64,000 bases of DNA from assembly GCA_002343185.1 (NCBI GenBank), contig DDRT01000003.1:40566-104565 (forward strand), read 5' to 3'. Source of the stretch: Deltaproteobacteria bacterium UBA2409. Lineage in GTDB: Bacteria; Bdellovibrionota_C; UBA2361; DDRT01. The stretch's first letter is position 1; each line of letters starts with the position of its first letter. Below, piece by piece: positions 57,558-64,000 of the stretch. Below the pieces are notes generated by a model that saw only the letters and a program-made list of their open reading frames with translations, did no database searches and had not been told where the DNA came from. The position numbers and the translations under genes are program-made.

Positions 57558-58196
57558 TTGGAATTGGAACTAAATTCAATTATAGATGCAACCCTTCTAA
57601 AACCTGAGCTAACCACAGATGAAGTTTTAGCTCTTTGCGAATCTGCAAAAGAGTTCAATGTTGCAGCAGTATGTGTGCCTGGTAGATTTTTAAAATTAGT
57701 GACTCAAGAGTTGCGTGATACAAAAATCGCTCCATGCACAGTTGTTGGGTTTCCACTTGGTAATATGAGCCCAGAGGCAAAACTGGAAGAAGCAAAAATA
57801 GCGATTAAGGATGGCGCAAAAGAACTTGATATGGTTCTTCAGATAGGAGCACTCAAAGCTCGTGAACTTCAATTAGTTGAGGATGAGATTCTAAAAATTG
57901 TAAACCTTGGGGTTCTAGTAAAGGTAATTATTGAAACAGCTCTTTTAACTGAAGAAGAGATTGTTTTAGCTGTAAACTGTATTGAAAAGTCAAAAGCTCA
58001 CTTCGTAAAAACTTCCACAGGATTTTCATCAAGAGGAGCATCAGTTAAAGATATTGAATTGATCAGATCATCAATTAAAAATGACACAAAGATTAAAGCA
58101 TCTGGAGGAATCAGAACCCGAGAATTAGCAGTTGATCTAATTAAGGCAGGTGCCGATAGAATTGGAACTTCAAGTCCTGGAAGTATTCTTGGTTAA
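57558..58196 (+). CDS. deoC: Deoxyribose-phosphate aldolase
   Basis: 212 residues from TTG at 57558 (TTG at 57564 also possible; AAGG lies just upstream). It splits 2-deoxyribose-5-phosphate into glyceraldehyde-3-phosphate and acetaldehyde in nucleoside salvage. Motifs are IDATLLKPELTTDEV, VCVPGRFLK, TVVGFPLGNMSPEAK, ELDMVLQIGALK, the Schiff-base lysine region HFVKTSTGFSSRGA and IKASGGIRT. It may be co-transcribed with the upstream calcium-repeat gene. Confidence 0.94.
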   Translation: MELELNSIIDATLLKPELTTDEVLALCESAKEFNVAAVCVPGRFLKLVTQELRDTKIAPCTVVGFPLGNMSPEAKLEEAKIAIKDGAKELDMVLQIGALKARELQLVEDEILKIVNLGVLVKVIIETALLTEEEIVLAVNCIEKSKAHFVKTSTGFSSRGASVKDIELIRSSIKNDTKIKASGGIRTRELAVDLIKAGADRIGTSSPGSILG

Positions 58197-58239
58197 ATTG
58201 GGACTTTTATTTTGCGCAGAGCTTCAGAGGTTAGAAACC

Positions 58240-58425
58240 CAACCTTCACACCATAAAGACTACAGAGAATTAAGCTTTTCCCTTTGTGTTCTTAGTGGTC
58301 TTCGTGGTTAATAAATAAATTCCGAAGTTAGAGAAACGCTTATCGATGACTTTGAAATGAGTCTTTCATATCTTAATCATTTTATTTTGAACCACAGAGA
58401 ACACAAAGACCACAAAGAATGAATC
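58240..58425. repeat. Inverted CCACAGAGAACACAAAG-type repeats
   Basis: CTTTGTGTTCTTAGTGGTCTT followed by CGTGGTT (near 58281-58310) and AACCACAGAGAACACAAAGA followed by CCACAAAG (58390-58417) are imperfect inverted copies of a simple CCACAGAGAACACAGAG-like repeat. A related ACAGAGATACAGAGAACTGA motif lies at 63325-63350. No gene is visible in 58197-58519. Confidence 0.6.
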
Positions 58426-58519
58426 TATTTCATTGTGCTCATTTTGTTCAAAAAGTAAATATACTCAGATACCTTACAACGGTGACGATCGTAATCCAAT
58501 GAGTCTCGGGAGGTTTTCC

Positions 58520-58855
58520 CTACACCCTCACCACTAGTCTTGCATCATCAATAAACTGATCAGGTGAGGTGAGGGTTACACTTTCTGGTTCATCTAAGTG
58601 CGCCAAATAAATGGGATTCGCCTTTTCATCACGGTGATAAACTATATAATACGAAACTATCGGGTCACCTGAAAAAGCATTCAAAGACTGTGCTCCATCA
58701 TAAATACACTTTAAAACCACAAAAGGTTTAGCAACAAAGCTTTTTCCATCTGTTCCAAATAGCTCATCAAGATGAGATGTAAGGGGGTTTCGTAAATTAA
58801 TATCTCTTACAGAGATCTGGTCATTTTGTTCTTTCTGGAATAGGGAATCGGACAT
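58520..58855 (-). CDS. Hypothetical protein, 111 residues
   Basis: Not recognised. It is soluble with no signal peptide. The middle is beta-like (FVVLKCIYDGAQSLN, IVSYYIVYHRDEKANPIYLAHLD), with an acidic C-terminal part ending DARLVVRV. The ATG at 58855 is supported by a TTGACT-N16-TAAAAT promoter ending nine bases upstream. It stands alone, divergent from the MBL-fold gene. Confidence 0.55.
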   Translation of the reverse strand: MSDSLFQKEQNDQISVRDINLRNPLTSHLDELFGTDGKSFVAKPFVVLKCIYDGAQSLNAFSGDPIVSYYIVYHRDEKANPIYLAHLDEPESVTLTSPDQFIDDARLVVRV

Positions 58856-58864
58856 TTCTAACGA

Positions 58865-58892
58865 ATTTTAGACTAAATTCTCTTCTAGTCAA
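58865..58892 (-). promoter_or_regulatory. Candidate promoter TTGACT-N16-TAAAAT
   Basis: On the minus strand TTGACT (58892-58887) and TAAAAT (58870-58865) are 16 bases apart; the ATG at 58855 follows after 9 bases, giving a nearly leaderless message. Confidence 0.6.
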
Positions 58893-58938
58893 ACAGCACT
58901 CTTCCCAAGGTGGTATCTAATGAAATAAAACCTCCCTT

Positions 58939-59694
58939 GTGAGAATTTCTCTTCTGTCTAGCGGTAGTAAAGCCAACTGTACCTTCGTTGAAGCAGGAGG
59001 GGTTAGGTTTTTAATAGACTGTGGGCTTTCAGGAAAACAAACAGAGCTTAGGCTTAATGAGCTTGGAGTGGATCCAACAACAATAGAATTTATTGTGATC
59101 TCACATGAACACTCTGACCATATCAGAGGTGTTGGGACTTTTAGCAGAAAGCATAAAATTCCGGTTTTTGTAAATGAAGCAACTAAAAAATATCTTCCTA
59201 AGTCTTATGCTTTTGAAACATTTGTTACTGGTGATGAGATTCCGTTTGGCTCAACAGGAAAGATAAAAACAGTTTCAATCCCTCACGATGCAGTAGACCC
59301 TGTAGGATTCACTGTTAAAGCAAACGGATTGAAGCTAGGACATGTTACTGATATTGGACGAAGCACTAGCTTAGTAAAGAAAGAGTTGATGGGTTGTCAC
59401 GCAATAGTGCTTGAATCAAACCACGATCCTAATATGCTCCTAGATTGCGGATATCCTTGGGAATTAAAAGCTAGAATTCAATCAACACATGGGCACTTAA
59501 GTAACGAAGCTTGCGGAGGCCTTTTATTTGATGTTTTAAACTCAGACTTGCAGGCAGTATTTCTTGCTCATCTTAGTGAAAACTCAAACACTGAGAGCAA
59601 GGCTCTTGAAACCGTAAGAAGATATATACCTGAAGGATTACATCTTCAATGTGGAAGTGTTGGAGCCTCGACTGGAATATTCTCTGTAAGTTAG
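58939..59694 (+). CDS. YycJ/WalJ-type metallo-beta-lactamase-fold hydrolase
   Basis: 251 residues from GTG. It has the MBL core SHEHSDHIRGV (H-x-H-x-D-H), LSSGSKANCTFVEAGGVRFLIDCGLSG at the start, VGFTVKANGLKLGHVTDIG, ESNHDPNMLLDCGYPW and STHGHLSNE near the C-terminus, the pattern of the YycJ group of probable exonuclease-like hydrolases. The substrate is unknown. It is 14 bases ahead of purB on the same strand. Confidence 0.9.
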   Translation: MRISLLSSGSKANCTFVEAGGVRFLIDCGLSGKQTELRLNELGVDPTTIEFIVISHEHSDHIRGVGTFSRKHKIPVFVNEATKKYLPKSYAFETFVTGDEIPFGSTGKIKTVSIPHDAVDPVGFTVKANGLKLGHVTDIGRSTSLVKKELMGCHAIVLESNHDPNMLLDCGYPWELKARIQSTHGHLSNEACGGLLFDVLNSDLQAVFLAHLSENSNTESKALETVRRYIPEGLHLQCGSVGASTGIFSVS

Positions 59695-59708
59695 TTAAGA
59701 TCAAGCCC

Positions 59709-60998
59709 GTGATAGAGAGATATACCCGCCCGGAGATGGCCTCCATTTGGAGTGATACAAACAGGTTTAAAATCTGGCTTGAAGTTGAGCTTTCTGCTGC
59801 CGAAGCAATGGCAGAGTGTGGATTGGTATCAAAAGAAGATGTTCTTGAATGCAGGAAAAAAGCAAAGTTCAATGAAAACAGGATCAAAGAAGTTGAAAAA
59901 GAGGCAAAGCACGATGTAATCGCATTTTTAACCTCTGTGAATGAATCCATAGGTAAAGCTTCAAGATGCATTCACTTTGGAATGACATCTAGTGATCTAA
60001 TCGATACTTCTTTTGCACTACAACTAACCCAAAGTGGGAGATTGTTATTAGACGGCTTAGACAAGCTTAGGCTGACTTTAAGAAAAAGAGCCACCGAACT
60101 TAAAGCAATGCCATGTATCGGGAGAAGCCATGGGATTCATGCAGAGCCAATGACTTTGGGATTAAAGATTCTTAACTGGTATGCTGAGGCTTCAAGAGCA
60201 AGAATCAGACTAGAAAATGCAATTAATGAGGTAGCGACCTGCACAATTTCTGGTGCTGTTGGAACTTATTCATCTCTTCCGCCAAAGGTTGAAGAAATTT
60301 TAGCTAGAAAACTTGGACTTTCTCCTGAACCTATTGCGACTCAAGTTATTCCAAGAGATAGGCATGCTGCTTTTTTTAATACACTAGCACTGATTGGAGC
60401 TGGTATTGAGAGGTGGGCTACAGAGATTAGACATCTTCAAAGAACAGAAGTGAGAGAGGTTGAGGAGCCATTTTCTTCTGGTCAGAAGGGATCTTCAGCA
60501 ATGCCTCATAAGAAAAATCCCATTCTTTGTGAAAATCTTACTGGGCTTGCAAGACTACTTCGTTCGTATGCTCTTTCAAGTTATGAGAACGTAGCTCTTT
60601 GGCATGAAAGGGATATTAGTCATAGCTCAGTAGAAAGGGTGATTGCGCCTGATGCCTGCACATTACTTGATTTTATGATTCATAGATTTAGCGGTGTGGT
60701 TGAGGGATTAAGAGTTCTTGAAGAAAATGTTTTAGGAAATCTAAAGAGAACTAGAAAGCTTTATGCTTCTGGATCTCTTTTAGTAGCTCTAACTGATTCT
60801 GGAATGCTAAGGGAGGATGCCTATAAAATAGTCCAGGAGCATGCCCTAGCAGCCTGGGACTCAGAGCCAGATTTAGAAGCACGGGTCAGAGCAGATGATA
60901 GAATAAAGCTCTCAAATCTTGATGAACTTTTTTCGATTGATAAGCACCTAGAGCATGTAGACTCGATATTTGAGAGGGTATTTAGTGTTTATCCATAA
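59709..60998 (+). CDS. purB: Adenylosuccinate lyase
   Basis: 429 residues from a GTG at 59709, which gives the family start VIERYTRPEMASIWSD; a longer frame from 59649 would overlap the MBL gene. It cleaves SAICAR and adenylosuccinate in purine synthesis. Motifs are HDVIAFLTSVNE, HFGMTSSDLIDTSFALQL, IGRSHGIHAEPMTLGLK and the signature SSAMPHKKNPI. It acts just after PurA (start of the window) in AMP synthesis. Confidence 0.95.
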   Translation: MIERYTRPEMASIWSDTNRFKIWLEVELSAAEAMAECGLVSKEDVLECRKKAKFNENRIKEVEKEAKHDVIAFLTSVNESIGKASRCIHFGMTSSDLIDTSFALQLTQSGRLLLDGLDKLRLTLRKRATELKAMPCIGRSHGIHAEPMTLGLKILNWYAEASRARIRLENAINEVATCTISGAVGTYSSLPPKVEEILARKLGLSPEPIATQVIPRDRHAAFFNTLALIGAGIERWATEIRHLQRTEVREVEEPFSSGQKGSSAMPHKKNPILCENLTGLARLLRSYALSSYENVALWHERDISHSSVERVIAPDACTLLDFMIHRFSGVVEGLRVLEENVLGNLKRTRKLYASGSLLVALTDSGMLREDAYKIVQEHALAAWDSEPDLEARVRADDRIKLSNLDELFSIDKHLEHVDSIFERVFSVYP

Positions 60999-61052
60999 GT
61001 TAGACAATAAGTAAGAAAATTGATAACATAGCGCCGCTTAAAAAATACACAT

Positions 61053-61089
61053 CCAAAGGGGGGTCTTAGTGCGTTAATTTTCCCCTTGG
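61053..61089 (+). promoter_or_regulatory. Possible hairpin in the rpsB leader
   Basis: CCAAAGGGG (61053-61061) can pair with CCCCTTGG (61082-61089), 24 bases before the rpsB ATG. S2 leaders are autoregulated in some bacteria; no known motif could be matched by eye. Confidence 0.35.
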
Positions 61090-61113
61090 AGAGGATTAAC
61101 TAGGACAAACAAT

Positions 61114-61923
61114 ATGGAAACACAATCTGGAGAGGAAACCTCCACATCACAAGCAGTACAAGAACCATCATCTCAGACACTTCAACGATCTGGAGTAGTT
61201 GTAAATGTTAAAACACTTCTTGAAGCCGGTGCTCACTATGGCCACCAGGTTGAAAGATGGAACCCTAAAATGCTTCCATTCATTTATGGAGAGCGAAATG
61301 GAGTTCACATACTCAATCTCGACACCACAATTAAGGCTTGGGAAAAAGCTGTAAAATACATCTATGACAGAACAAGTTTAGGTGGAAATGTTCTTTTTGT
61401 AGGCACTAAACTTCAAGCTAGGGATATAGTAAAAGAAGCCGCAACAAGATGTGGTCAATATTATTGCACAAGCAGATGGTTAGGCGGAACTCTTACTAAT
61501 TTCGACACAGTTAAGAAGTCAGTAGAAAGAATGAAAAAATTAGAGGATCTGCTCTCAAAGGCATATGATGAGACATCAGGTGTAAAGCTTAACAAAAAAG
61601 AAAGACTAAGTTTAAGAAAAGAGTTGGATAAACTTGAGGCCAACATCGGTGGAATTAGAACCATGAGAAGGTTGCCTGAGATTATCTTTGTTGTAGATAT
61701 CAACAAGGATGATATTGCAATCAAAGAAGCTCAAAGACTTCATATCCCTGTAGTAGCGTTAATCGATACAAATTGCGATCCATCGCTAGTAAACTTCCCA
61801 ATTCCATCAAACGACGATGCGCCAAAAGTTATTAAGCTATTCATTGATGCAGCGGCTGATGCGGTAATAGAAGGAAAGCAGATGTTTGAATCGAGAATGC
61901 AAAGACAAGCGAGTGTGAATTAG
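61114..61923 (+). CDS. rpsB: 30S ribosomal protein S2
   Basis: 269 residues. It has VKTLLEAGAHYGHQVERWNPKMLPFIYGERNGVHILNL, FVGTKLQARDIVKEAA, SRWLGGTLTNFDTVKKS and a late PVVALIDTNCDPSLVNFPIPSNDDA, all S2 hallmarks. About 28 extra Ser/Thr/Gln-rich N-terminal residues precede the usual start. It is the first gene of the conserved rpsB-tsf-pyrH run. Confidence 0.97.
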   Translation: METQSGEETSTSQAVQEPSSQTLQRSGVVVNVKTLLEAGAHYGHQVERWNPKMLPFIYGERNGVHILNLDTTIKAWEKAVKYIYDRTSLGGNVLFVGTKLQARDIVKEAATRCGQYYCTSRWLGGTLTNFDTVKKSVERMKKLEDLLSKAYDETSGVKLNKKERLSLRKELDKLEANIGGIRTMRRLPEIIFVVDINKDDIAIKEAQRLHIPVVALIDTNCDPSLVNFPIPSNDDAPKVIKLFIDAAADAVIEGKQMFESRMQRQASVN

Positions 61924-61930
61924 GAGAGAT

Positions 61931-62578
61931 ATGATTACAGCTGGTATGGTGAAAGAACTGCGTGAAAAAACTGGCGCAGGAATGATGGATTGCAAAAGCG
62001 CCCTAGAAGAATCAAAGGGTGACATGAATGCAGCTATCGAGATACTAAGAAAAAAAGGACTAAAAGACGTTTCAAAAAGAGCTGGAAAAGTGGCAGCTGA
62101 AGGTGCTCTTGGAGTTTATACACATCCTGGAGATCAAATAGTTGCAGTTGTTGAGCTTAACTGTGAGACAGACTTTGTAGCCAAGGGAGATGATTTTAAA
62201 GAGCTTGCGAGGGCACTTGCAATGCAAGTTGCTGCTATGAAACCTCTTTATACATCTATCGAAGAGGTACCAGAGTCAGTCATAGAAAAGGAAAAAGAGA
62301 TACTTACTGCTCAGCTCTCACCAGAGCAACAAGCCAAAGCTGATAAGATTATCCCAGGAAAATTAAAAAACTACTATGAGACTAACTGTCTTCTTGAGCA
62401 GTCATTTATTAAAGATGATTCAAAGAAAGTTGGCGATCTAGTCAATGAATATAGTGCTAGAAGTGGTGAAAAGGTTCAGGTAAGAAGATTTGTAAGAATT
62501 GAGGTTGGTGAAGGTATTGAAAAAGCTGCAACTAACTTCGCTGACGAAGTAATGGCTACTGTGGGGGCTCGTGCCTAA
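61931..62578 (+). CDS. tsf: Elongation factor Ts
   Basis: 215 residues. It is the EF-Tu nucleotide-exchange factor. The N-terminal UBA-like part has MVKELREKTGAGMMDCKSAL and the core has VVELNCETDFVAKGDDFKELA. The length is intermediate: one core subdomain is reduced compared with E. coli (283). A Shine-Dalgarno GGAGA lies before the ATG; its 3' end overlaps pyrH by eight bases. Confidence 0.95.
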   Translation: MITAGMVKELREKTGAGMMDCKSALEESKGDMNAAIEILRKKGLKDVSKRAGKVAAEGALGVYTHPGDQIVAVVELNCETDFVAKGDDFKELARALAMQVAAMKPLYTSIEEVPESVIEKEKEILTAQLSPEQQAKADKIIPGKLKNYYETNCLLEQSFIKDDSKKVGDLVNEYSARSGEKVQVRRFVRIEVGEGIEKAATNFADEVMATVGARA

Positions 62579-63281
62579 ATATAAAACTGCTCTACTAAAA
62601 CTTTCCGGTGAGATCCTTGCAGGTGATAAGGGTTTTGGAATCGATCCAGAAGTAATCAATGGTTTAGCAAAAGAGATTAAGGCAGTAAGAGATTCTGGTG
62701 TCCAGTTAGGTGTTGTAATTGGTGGTGGAAATATTTTTCGTGGTGTCCAAGCAGGAGCCCAAGGACTAGACAGAGTATCTGCTGATTATATGGGAATGCT
62801 TGCTACTGCAATGAATGCTTTAGCACTTCAAGATATTCTCGAAAAGCATGGGGTTGATACTAGGTGTATGTCAGCAATCGAAATGCAGGAGATAAGCGAG
62901 CCTTACATCAAAAGACGTGCAACCAGACATTTAGAAAAAGGCAGAGTTGTAATTTTTGCCTGCGGAACAGGAAACCCATATTTCACAACAGATACTGCAG
63001 CAAGCCTTAGAGCAATGGAGATTGGAGCAGAAGTATTACTAAAGGGCACGAAGGTTGATGGGGTTTATGACTCTGATCCCGCAAAAAATCCAAACGCAAA
63101 GGCTTTCAGCAAAGTTTCTTATATTGAAGTTCTTCAAAAGCAGCTAAAGGTTATGGATGCAGCAGCAATCTCACTTTGTATGGATAATTCGCTTCCAATA
63201 GTTGTTTTCAATATTAAAACGAATGGCAATCTAAAACGAGTGCTTGATGGAGAAACAGTAGGGACATTGGTTCATCCGTAG
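62571..63281 (+). CDS. pyrH: UMP kinase
   Basis: 236 residues from a GTG overlapping the tsf end. It phosphorylates UMP to UDP. It has the amino-acid-kinase fold with LKLSGEILAGDKGFGID, VVIGGGNIFRG, DYMGMLATAMNALAL, FACGTGNPYFTTDTAASLRA and LKGTKVDGVYDSDPAKNP. frr, which usually follows, is not next; instead four-helix-bundle genes are found. Confidence 0.96.
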   Translation: MPKYKTALLKLSGEILAGDKGFGIDPEVINGLAKEIKAVRDSGVQLGVVIGGGNIFRGVQAGAQGLDRVSADYMGMLATAMNALALQDILEKHGVDTRCMSAIEMQEISEPYIKRRATRHLEKGRVVIFACGTGNPYFTTDTAASLRAMEIGAEVLLKGTKVDGVYDSDPAKNPNAKAFSKVSYIEVLQKQLKVMDAAAISLCMDNSLPIVVFNIKTNGNLKRVLDGETVGTLVHP

Positions 63282-63387
63282 GGGTTTTTAGAAAACGGCT
63301 TTCGGCAAACAGCTACCGGCTCACAGAGATACAGAGAACTGAGATACGGAGAACAGATGCAGTAGACAAAGAATATTAAGGGGCACC

Positions 63388-63690
63388 TCACCCCTTTCTT
63401 GATTGAATAAGTTTATAGAGATGAGCTGCTAGTTTGTCAGATAAGGTAAATAGAGAGTGCTCTAGGTTAGCTATAGTGATAATAGCCTGACACTCTCTTA
63501 GGCTACCCATAGCTATTCTGTAGAATCTTCTCTGGTCAGCAAAAGACTCCCTACCAGCACCTTCTGCTATATTTAGCACAATGCTAGAGGAGGCTCGTTT
63601 TAGCTGGTCAGAGAGGTAGCCTGGCAGTGGCACGTCTGATGCCATTCGGTAGAAGGCTACGGATAAATGATAGGTTCTAAAGTTTTTCAT
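63388..63690 (-). CDS. Four-helix-bundle protein (23S rRNA intervening-sequence family)
   Basis: 100 residues. The pattern NFRTYHLSVAFYRMASDVP, LSDQLKRASSSIVLNIAEGAGRES, DQRRFYRIAMGSLRECQAII defines the S23/IVP four-helix-bundle family (R-A-x-x-S-I-x-x-N-I-A-E-G). These proteins are encoded in 23S intervening sequences or as free genes, and related ones are accessory proteins of diversity-generating retroelements; the cellular role is unclear. Its promoter region is shared head-to-head with a paralogue at 63765. Confidence 0.92.
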   Translation of the reverse strand: MKNFRTYHLSVAFYRMASDVPLPGYLSDQLKRASSSIVLNIAEGAGRESFADQRRFYRIAMGSLRECQAIITIANLEHSLFTLSDKLAAHLYKLIQSRKG

Positions 63691-63701
63691 AAATAAGGAA
63701 T

Positions 63702-63754
63702 CTCCTTTTCAAAAAAAGTTCTCATTTTCGTAGGAACTTTTTTTTGAAAAGGAG
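63702..63754. repeat. Palindrome between the two four-helix-bundle genes
   Basis: CTCCTTTTCAAAAAAAGTTC (63702-63721) is complementary to the right arm 63734-63754, which has one extra T, around a 12-base centre. It supplies a Shine-Dalgarno (AAGGAG) to both divergent genes. The symmetry continues into both coding starts. Confidence 0.85.
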
Positions 63755-63764
63755 TCAAAAAACT

Positions 63765-64000
63765 ATGAAAAACTTTAGAACCTATAACCTTTCCGTTGCC
63801 TTCTACCGAGAAGCATCAGCCGTGCCACTGCCGAGTCCTCTTAAAGACCAGCTAAAACGAGCCTCTCTGTCAGTGCCGCTAAATCTAGCAGAAGGGTATG
63901 GAAGGATATCTAAAGCTGACCAGAAGAGATTCTTCAAGATAGCTTTAGGGTCAGCTAGAGAGTGCCAGGCTCTATTACAGCTAGCTAACCTAGAGCACAC
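63765..64000 (+). CDS. Four-helix-bundle protein, 3' end cut by the window
   Basis: At least 78 residues. MKNFRTYNLSVAFYREASAV and LKDQLKRASLSVPLNLAEGY closely match the divergent gene at 63388-63690, so the two are paralogues in an inverted arrangement. The IVP-family core (R-A-S-L-S-V-P-L-N-L-A-E-G-Y-G-R) is intact. AAGGAG lies 9 bases before the ATG. The rest lies beyond base 64000. Confidence 0.9.
   Translation, partial: MKNFRTYNLSVAFYREASAVPLPSPLKDQLKRASLSVPLNLAEGYGRISKADQKRFFKIALGSARECQALLQLANLEH

Noticed and set aside
59649..59708. Longer N-terminus for purB (20 extra residues)
   Set aside because: It would overlap the preceding gene by 46 bases and adds residues not found in the family; the GTG at 59709 gives the standard start.
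63388..63690. 23S rRNA intervening sequence
   Set aside because: The IVP-family genes here are not inside an rRNA gene; no rRNA sequence was found.
63388..64000. Diversity-generating retroelement, suggested by the four-helix-bundle (Avd-like) proteins
   Set aside because: No reverse transcriptase, template repeat or variable repeat with A-specific changes is visible in the window.

Overview
The window looks like the chromosome of an AT-rich, double-membrane (Gram-negative) bacterium. Supporting genes are an LpxC lipid A enzyme, many lipoprotein signal peptides, a GspK-type pseudopilin, two PEP-CTERM proteins and F-type Tra-like envelope proteins. The mix of purA/purB/purN, dnaE, clpX, mreB, ftsZ, dksA, rpsB-tsf-pyrH and a propionyl/methylmalonyl-CoA module would suit an uncultured deltaproteobacterium-like or related lineage. 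That placement is inference and is weak. No rRNA operon, CRISPR array, integrase or intact transposase was seen. One tRNA (Leu, GAG) lies directly after secG.

Layout. 1-3455: purA (5' cut by the window edge), a response-regulator/LpxC fusion and a periplasmic-binding lipoprotein, all overlapping. 3456-16950: an accessory stretch of mostly unrecognised genes (a 239/994-residue pair, small lipoproteins, a Cys-rich secreted protein, a PEP-CTERM protein, an FHA-like protein, a Phd/VapC toxin-antitoxin pair), carrying inverted copies of a dispersed palindromic repeat at 3485 and 15651. 16934-24728: ribD, dnaE, an AI-2E-type permease, nadC, birA and coaX. 24871-29539: a glycosyltransferase, small membrane and pilin-like proteins (one with a G10 tract), a PEP-CTERM protein and a nucleotidyltransferase pair. 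29832-36506: pyruvyltransferase-like, metallo-hydrolase, purN, cutA, Mrp-like ATPase, secG-tRNA-Leu and a MenC-like enolase-superfamily enzyme. 36632-40341: mreB, a GAF protein, a FliG-like protein and clpX. 40783-47099: a set of envelope/secretion-like genes in traW-traU-trbC order flanked by two large helical proteins. 47480-51711: an ORF6N gene, then biotin carrier, a 44-residue linker ORF and carboxyltransferase, divergent from methylmalonyl-CoA mutase. 51742-55914: dksA, ftsZ, a sigma factor with a long C-terminal extension, gspK. 55982-63281: sodB, a thrombospondin-type-3 protein, deoC, an MBL hydrolase, purB, rpsB-tsf-pyrH. 63388-64000: two head-to-head four-helix-bundle (23S-IVP family) genes, the second cut by the window edge.

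The most striking observations are: (i) a perfect 14-15 bp palindrome inside the ORF6N coding region that differs in sequence, but stays self-complementary, between the intact gene (47758-47788) and a relic (35094-35124); (ii) the receiver-LpxC fusion; (iii) the divergent tra-like locus; (iv) a symmetric -10 element shared by the carboxyltransferase and mutase genes in a 22-bp gap; (v) repeated evidence for leaderless transcripts; (vi) a G10 tract that could phase-vary a membrane protein; (vii) a structured dispersed repeat family with compensatory stem changes. Everything here was read by eye from the sequence; no database search was possible.
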